From Bacteroidales bacterium 52_46 (GTDB taxonomy: Bacteria; Bacteroidota; Bacteroidia; Bacteroidales; Muribaculaceae), in the NCBI GenBank assembly GCA_001915385.1, contig MNQK01000001.1, positions 62,001 to 126,000 of the forward strand: a stretch of 64,000 nt of DNA, written 5' to 3'. The stretch's first letter is position 1; each line of letters begins with the position of its first letter. The position numbers and the translations under genes are program-made. This document shows, piece by piece, positions 61,159 through 64,000 of the stretch. The notes below the pieces were generated by a model that saw only the letters and a list, made by a program, of their open reading frames with translations, was not told the DNA's origin and made no database searches.

Positions 61159-62334
61159 CTAATAATTAAGTCCGAAATACCACAACGGAGTTACTATACC
61201 ATGTCCGTATTCTATATCATCTCTTACAACGATGCCATTGGCAACATCCTCAATCTGCTTTTTTCCTTTCTTTTTTCCCCCGATTTCAAATGTATATTCA
61301 TTTATCATAAAGTCTGATACTTTTGATGAAATAACATCATTTTTCACCCTTATCTGGTTATAGAAAAATGTTTCTCTAATATTACCTATTTCCGGATTTC
61401 CTCCTGCAAGCACTGTCATCAGACTCGGATTATCGATATACACTTTTTCTACCTTACCGAGTCCGCGCAGACCGCCGGTATCATCTCTAAGTTGTCCTAC
61501 CATTCCGGCCTTTTCAAGATATAGCAAATATTCTCCTACGTTATTCTTGCTGACTGAAATTTCAGATGCAAGATTTTCAGCATTAGGTTTGAAGGGTGCC
61601 AATTTAGACACTACTACCAACATTTGCTTCAATTTCCGTGCGGTCGTCGCTTTCATGTCGGCATATTGTGGGATATCGGCCTCTACCGTCTGCGAAACAA
61701 TCTGTTGCATACGCAATTCAAATCCACCTTCAATTGCAAACGGATAGTAACCCTTTTTCAGATATTCACGAAATAAAGGCAACGGGTGAGACAACTGAGG
61801 TATATCTATTTTATGCGACAAAATTTCTTCCAATGAATAAACCGGAACCTTTATACCGTGAAACAACTCCAGATATTCCCGAAACGACAGCCCCTGCATA
61901 TTGTATATCAAGGCACGGCGACTTAAATCAGCCTCTCCCTGCCTTATATCCAGGACAGACGACCCGGTAAAAACCACATGCAAATCAGGATGTACATCAT
62001 ATATCTGTTTCAATTCGCGCGACCAGCCTTTATATTTATGTACTTCATCTATAAAAAGATGCGTTCCCCCTTCTTTCACAAAATTATCTGCAAGAGAAAT
62101 AAGGGAATTTGTGGAAAAGAAAGTATTGTCAGCCGATACATACAGATAATTTTCCATACTTTTGGAATTCAATATATGTTGCTGTATCATTGTCGATTTT
62201 CCCACGCCACGAGGTCCTACTATACCTACAAGTCTGCTATTCCAATCTATGTCAGCATATTTGTATCTGACAAAAGTTGTAGGAGTGCGCTTGAGTATTT
62301 CCGACATGTAGCTATATAACGAAGTATCTATCAT
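61159..62334 (-). CDS. AAA ATPase with DUF4143-like C-terminus
   Basis: A 391-residue protein. Walker A is GPRGVGKS (Lys46, Ser47), Walker B HLFIDEVHK (Asp96, Glu97), and FTGSS follows as sensor. LSFREYLEL and the later helical region (KLKQMLVVVSKLAPFKPN) with the winged-helix-like LASEISVSKNNVGEYLLYLE match the AAA_14/DUF4143 family, found in accessory loci. The function is unknown. The gene is AT-rich relative to its neighbours pgk and pyrF. A TATATTTG -7 box lies upstream on the minus strand. Confidence 0.8.
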   Translation of the reverse strand: MIDTSLYSYMSEILKRTPTTFVRYKYADIDWNSRLVGIVGPRGVGKSTMIQQHILNSKSMENYLYVSADNTFFSTNSLISLADNFVKEGGTHLFIDEVHKYKGWSRELKQIYDVHPDLHVVFTGSSVLDIRQGEADLSRRALIYNMQGLSFREYLELFHGIKVPVYSLEEILSHKIDIPQLSHPLPLFREYLKKGYYPFAIEGGFELRMQQIVSQTVEADIPQYADMKATTARKLKQMLVVVSKLAPFKPNAENLASEISVSKNNVGEYLLYLEKAGMVGQLRDDTGGLRGLGKVEKVYIDNPSLMTVLAGGNPEIGNIRETFFYNQIRVKNDVISSKVSDFMINEYTFEIGGKKKGKKQIEDVANGIVVRDDIEYGHGIVTPLWYFGLNY

Positions 62335-62358
62335 AATTGTATTTTTTGCAAATATAAC

Positions 62359-62415
62359 AAAAATCCCTCAATGAGTGCTCATTTCGACAAAAAAAGCACT
62401 CATTGAGGGATTTTT
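62359..62415 (-). terminator. Perfect 21-bp palindrome downstream of pyrF
   Basis: 62359-62379 and 62395-62415 are fully complementary (AAAAATCCCTCAATGAGTGCT). T-runs lie at both ends, so it can terminate on either strand; for pyrF on the minus strand it follows the stop by about 20 bases. It also lies 25 bases upstream of the ATPase start. Confidence 0.8.
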
Positions 62416-62435
62416 ATAGGGGATATATAAATTTT

Positions 62436-63251
62436 CTATTTAAGCAGCTGCGACATCTGGTCGCGGAGTTTGCGTGCTTCTTCGCCGGCGCGTTCGGCGA
62501 AGTCTGCGCCGTTGGAGGCATAGATTATGCCGCGGGAGGAGTTTACAAGAAGCCCGCAGTCGTCAGTCAGGCCGCGTTTCGATACTTCTTCGAGGCTGCC
62601 GCCCTGTGCTCCGACGCCGGGCACGAGGAGGAAGCTGTTAGGAGCGATACGGCGTATTTCGTCGAACATCTCGGCCTGTGTCGCACCACATACGAACATC
62701 AGTTCGTCAGGCGTAGCCCAGGTCTGAGCCTTCTTCATCACGGTTTCAAACAGAGGGGTACCCTCTTCATCTTTAATATGCTGGAAGTCGAGACTGCCCT
62801 TGTTGGAAGTGAGTGCGAGCAGTATCACCCATTTGCCCTCATAGCCGAGGAAAGGCGTCACGCTATCCTCACCCATGTAGGGAGCTACGGTCACGGCATC
62901 GACATCGAGTTCCTCAAACAGGGCGCGGGCATACATTTTTGAAGTGTTGCCGATGTCGCCGCGCTTTGCGTCGGCGATGATGAACTGGTCGGGATAGTTC
63001 TCCTTGATATATTTCACGGTCTTTTCAAGCGCAATCCAGCCGGCCACTCCGCAGCTCTCATAGAAAGCGAGATTGGGTTTATAAGCCACGCAATAAGGCG
63101 CGGTGGCATCGATAATGGCTTTGTTGAACTCAAAAATCGGGTCTTCTTTTTCAAGAAGATGTGCGGGAATTTTCTTGATGTCTGTGTCAAGACCTACGCA
63201 AAGATACGAACGCTTTGCGCGTATGTTGTCAGCGAGTTGTTTACGGTTCAT
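62436..63251 (-). CDS. pyrF: Orotidine-5'-phosphate decarboxylase (type 2)
   Basis: A 271-residue enzyme for the last step of UMP synthesis. The catalytic motif is DAKRGDIGNT; the start has SYLCVGLDTDIKKIP and the end a phosphate-binding LLVPGVGAQGG. The length of about 270 residues fits the type 2 group; the short bacterial type has about 230. It lies downstream of prfA on the same strand, a pairing I recall from Bacteroides. Confidence 0.95.
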   Translation of the reverse strand: MNRKQLADNIRAKRSYLCVGLDTDIKKIPAHLLEKEDPIFEFNKAIIDATAPYCVAYKPNLAFYESCGVAGWIALEKTVKYIKENYPDQFIIADAKRGDIGNTSKMYARALFEELDVDAVTVAPYMGEDSVTPFLGYEGKWVILLALTSNKGSLDFQHIKDEEGTPLFETVMKKAQTWATPDELMFVCGATQAEMFDEIRRIAPNSFLLVPGVGAQGGSLEEVSKRGLTDDCGLLVNSSRGIIYASNGADFAERAGEEARKLRDQMSQLLK

Positions 63252-63360
63252 GATTATTCTGATTCCTACCGCGACGAGTCACGGGTGCTTGTTATTAAAA
63301 TGTTTTCGTTACTATATTATCTTTATAGGGCTTCTTCTCATAATTGCATATACATAAGGC

Positions 63361-64000
63361 CTATATCTCCGATTCCTTTAGTTTTTCGGCGTTCTCGGCC
63401 ACAATGAGATGGTCAATGCAGTCCTGTATGTCGCCGTCCATGAAACCCTGAAGATTATAGACGGTGTAGTTGATGCGGTGGTCGGTGATACGTCCCTGCG
63501 GATAGTTGTAGGTGCGGATTTTGGCCGAACGGTCACCGGTCGATACCATTGTCTTTCGGCGCGAAGCGATGTCGTCGAGGTATTTCTGATGCTCCTTGTC
63601 GTAGATGAATGTACGCAGGCGCGAAAGGGCGCGCTCCTTGTTCTTGGGCTGGTCGCGGGTCTCGGTACACTCGATAAGGATTTCCTCGGTGACACCTGTG
63701 TTGGGGTTGCGCCACATATAGCGCAAACGTACGCCCGATTCCACTTTGTTGACGTTCTGGCCTCCGGCGCCACCCGAGCGGAATGTATCCCACTTGATTT
63801 CGCCTTCGTTGAATTCAACGTCAAACTCCTCTGCCTCGGGAAGCACCGCCACGGTAGCGGCCGATGTATGCACGCGGCCCTGAGTCTCGGTGGCCGGCAC
63901 ACGCTGCACGCGGTGCACGCCGCTCTCATATTTCATCGTACCGTACACACCTTCGCCGGTGACAGCGAAAATTATTTCCTTAAATCCGCCGGCAGCACCT
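63361..64000 (-). CDS. prfA: Peptide chain release factor 1, C-terminal two thirds (5' part outside the window)
   Basis: Residues continue off the right edge (the frame is open to 64000). The GGQ motif is in FRSGGAGGQNVNKVESGV, and ESGVHRVQRVPATETQGRVHTSAATVAVLPE precedes it, split over family blocks. RITDHRINYT and a short tail close the protein. RF1 releases peptides at UAA/UAG. The discriminating PxT motif would be upstream of this segment; the assignment to RF1 and not RF2 rests on the TSAATVAVLPE block. Confidence 0.92.
   Translation of the reverse strand, partial: GAAGGFKEIIFAVTGEGVYGTMKYESGVHRVQRVPATETQGRVHTSAATVAVLPEAEEFDVEFNEGEIKWDTFRSGGAGGQNVNKVESGVRLRYMWRNPNTGVTEEILIECTETRDQPKNKERALSRLRTFIYDKEHQKYLDDIASRRKTMVSTGDRSAKIRTYNYPQGRITDHRINYTVYNLQGFMDGDIQDCIDHLIVAENAEKLKESEI

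Noticed and set aside
1..64000. CRISPR array, prophage or complete insertion sequence
   Set aside because: No regularly spaced direct repeats, cas genes, phage structural genes or transposase genes were seen; the single integrase is isolated.

Overview
The window reads as a chromosomal segment of a member of Bacteroidales, most likely a gut Muribaculaceae-type organism (inference). The evidence is: Bacteroidetes-type promoters (TTTG, about 19 bases, TAnnTTTG) upstream of many genes; almost no Shine-Dalgarno sequences; family-typical proteins such as the long alpha-glucan phosphorylase, GT3 glycogen synthase, L25/Ctc, DUF1599, DUF4595-like lipoproteins and SAM-like integrases; and gene neighbourhoods familiar from Bacteroides. 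Coding density is high. No CRISPR array, prophage or complete insertion sequence was seen.

Layout. 1-4.6 kb: the end of a DNA polymerase III delta'-like gene, an AddB-like PD-(D/E)XK nuclease and hemW. 4.7-9 kb: accessory stretch with a phosphatase/ADP-ribosylglycohydrolase fusion, an orphan lipoprotein, tRNA-Ser(GCU), a nested palindromic repeat and a cysteine-less TlpA-like protein. 9-24.4 kb: storage-polysaccharide genes (malQ, glgP, GT3 glycogen synthase, pullulanase) interspersed with a DUF4595-like lipoprotein, B12-dependent ribonucleotide reductase, a nitroreductase and a tiny secreted protein made almost only of a sorting-domain-like fold. 24.6-27.1 kb: a membrane-anchored Ser/Thr kinase, a lipoprotein and a putative regulator. 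27.4-30.5 kb: rplY-pth-hslR, then a RIC-like hemerythrin protein translationally coupled to a LuxR-type regulator. 30.7-31.9 kb: a lone tyrosine recombinase. 32-37.6 kb (minus): nfeD-qmcA-DUF1599-DoxX-tpiA, then SPOR-folE. 37.8-44.8 kb: TPR protein, gyrA, clpC. 44.9-46.7 kb: AT-rich islet with DUF2442, DUF4160 and an acyltransferase. 46.9-64 kb: htpG, mscS, BamA-like protein, ftsH, rsfS, lolE-like, aminotransferase, YIP1, smpB, a THUMP-like methyltransferase, pgk, a DUF4143-type ATPase, pyrF and the 3' part of prfA.

How genes work together: malQ, phosphorylase, synthase and pullulanase together make, debranch and degrade an alpha-glucan store. tpiA and pgk belong to lower glycolysis. htpG, clpC, ftsH, rsfS, smpB and hslR form a protein/ribosome quality-control set scattered through the window.

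The most notable non-gene signal is a family of six paired, inverted REP-like hairpins. Each unit has a GTAG tetranucleotide next to a palindrome of the type CCGCGGTT..AACCGCGG. All six copies lie downstream of gene ends and none between divergent promoters. Two carry further outer inverted arms, and one of these is nested again inside a second hairpin-bearing inverted repeat. A separate 185-bp long palindrome lies upstream of malQ.
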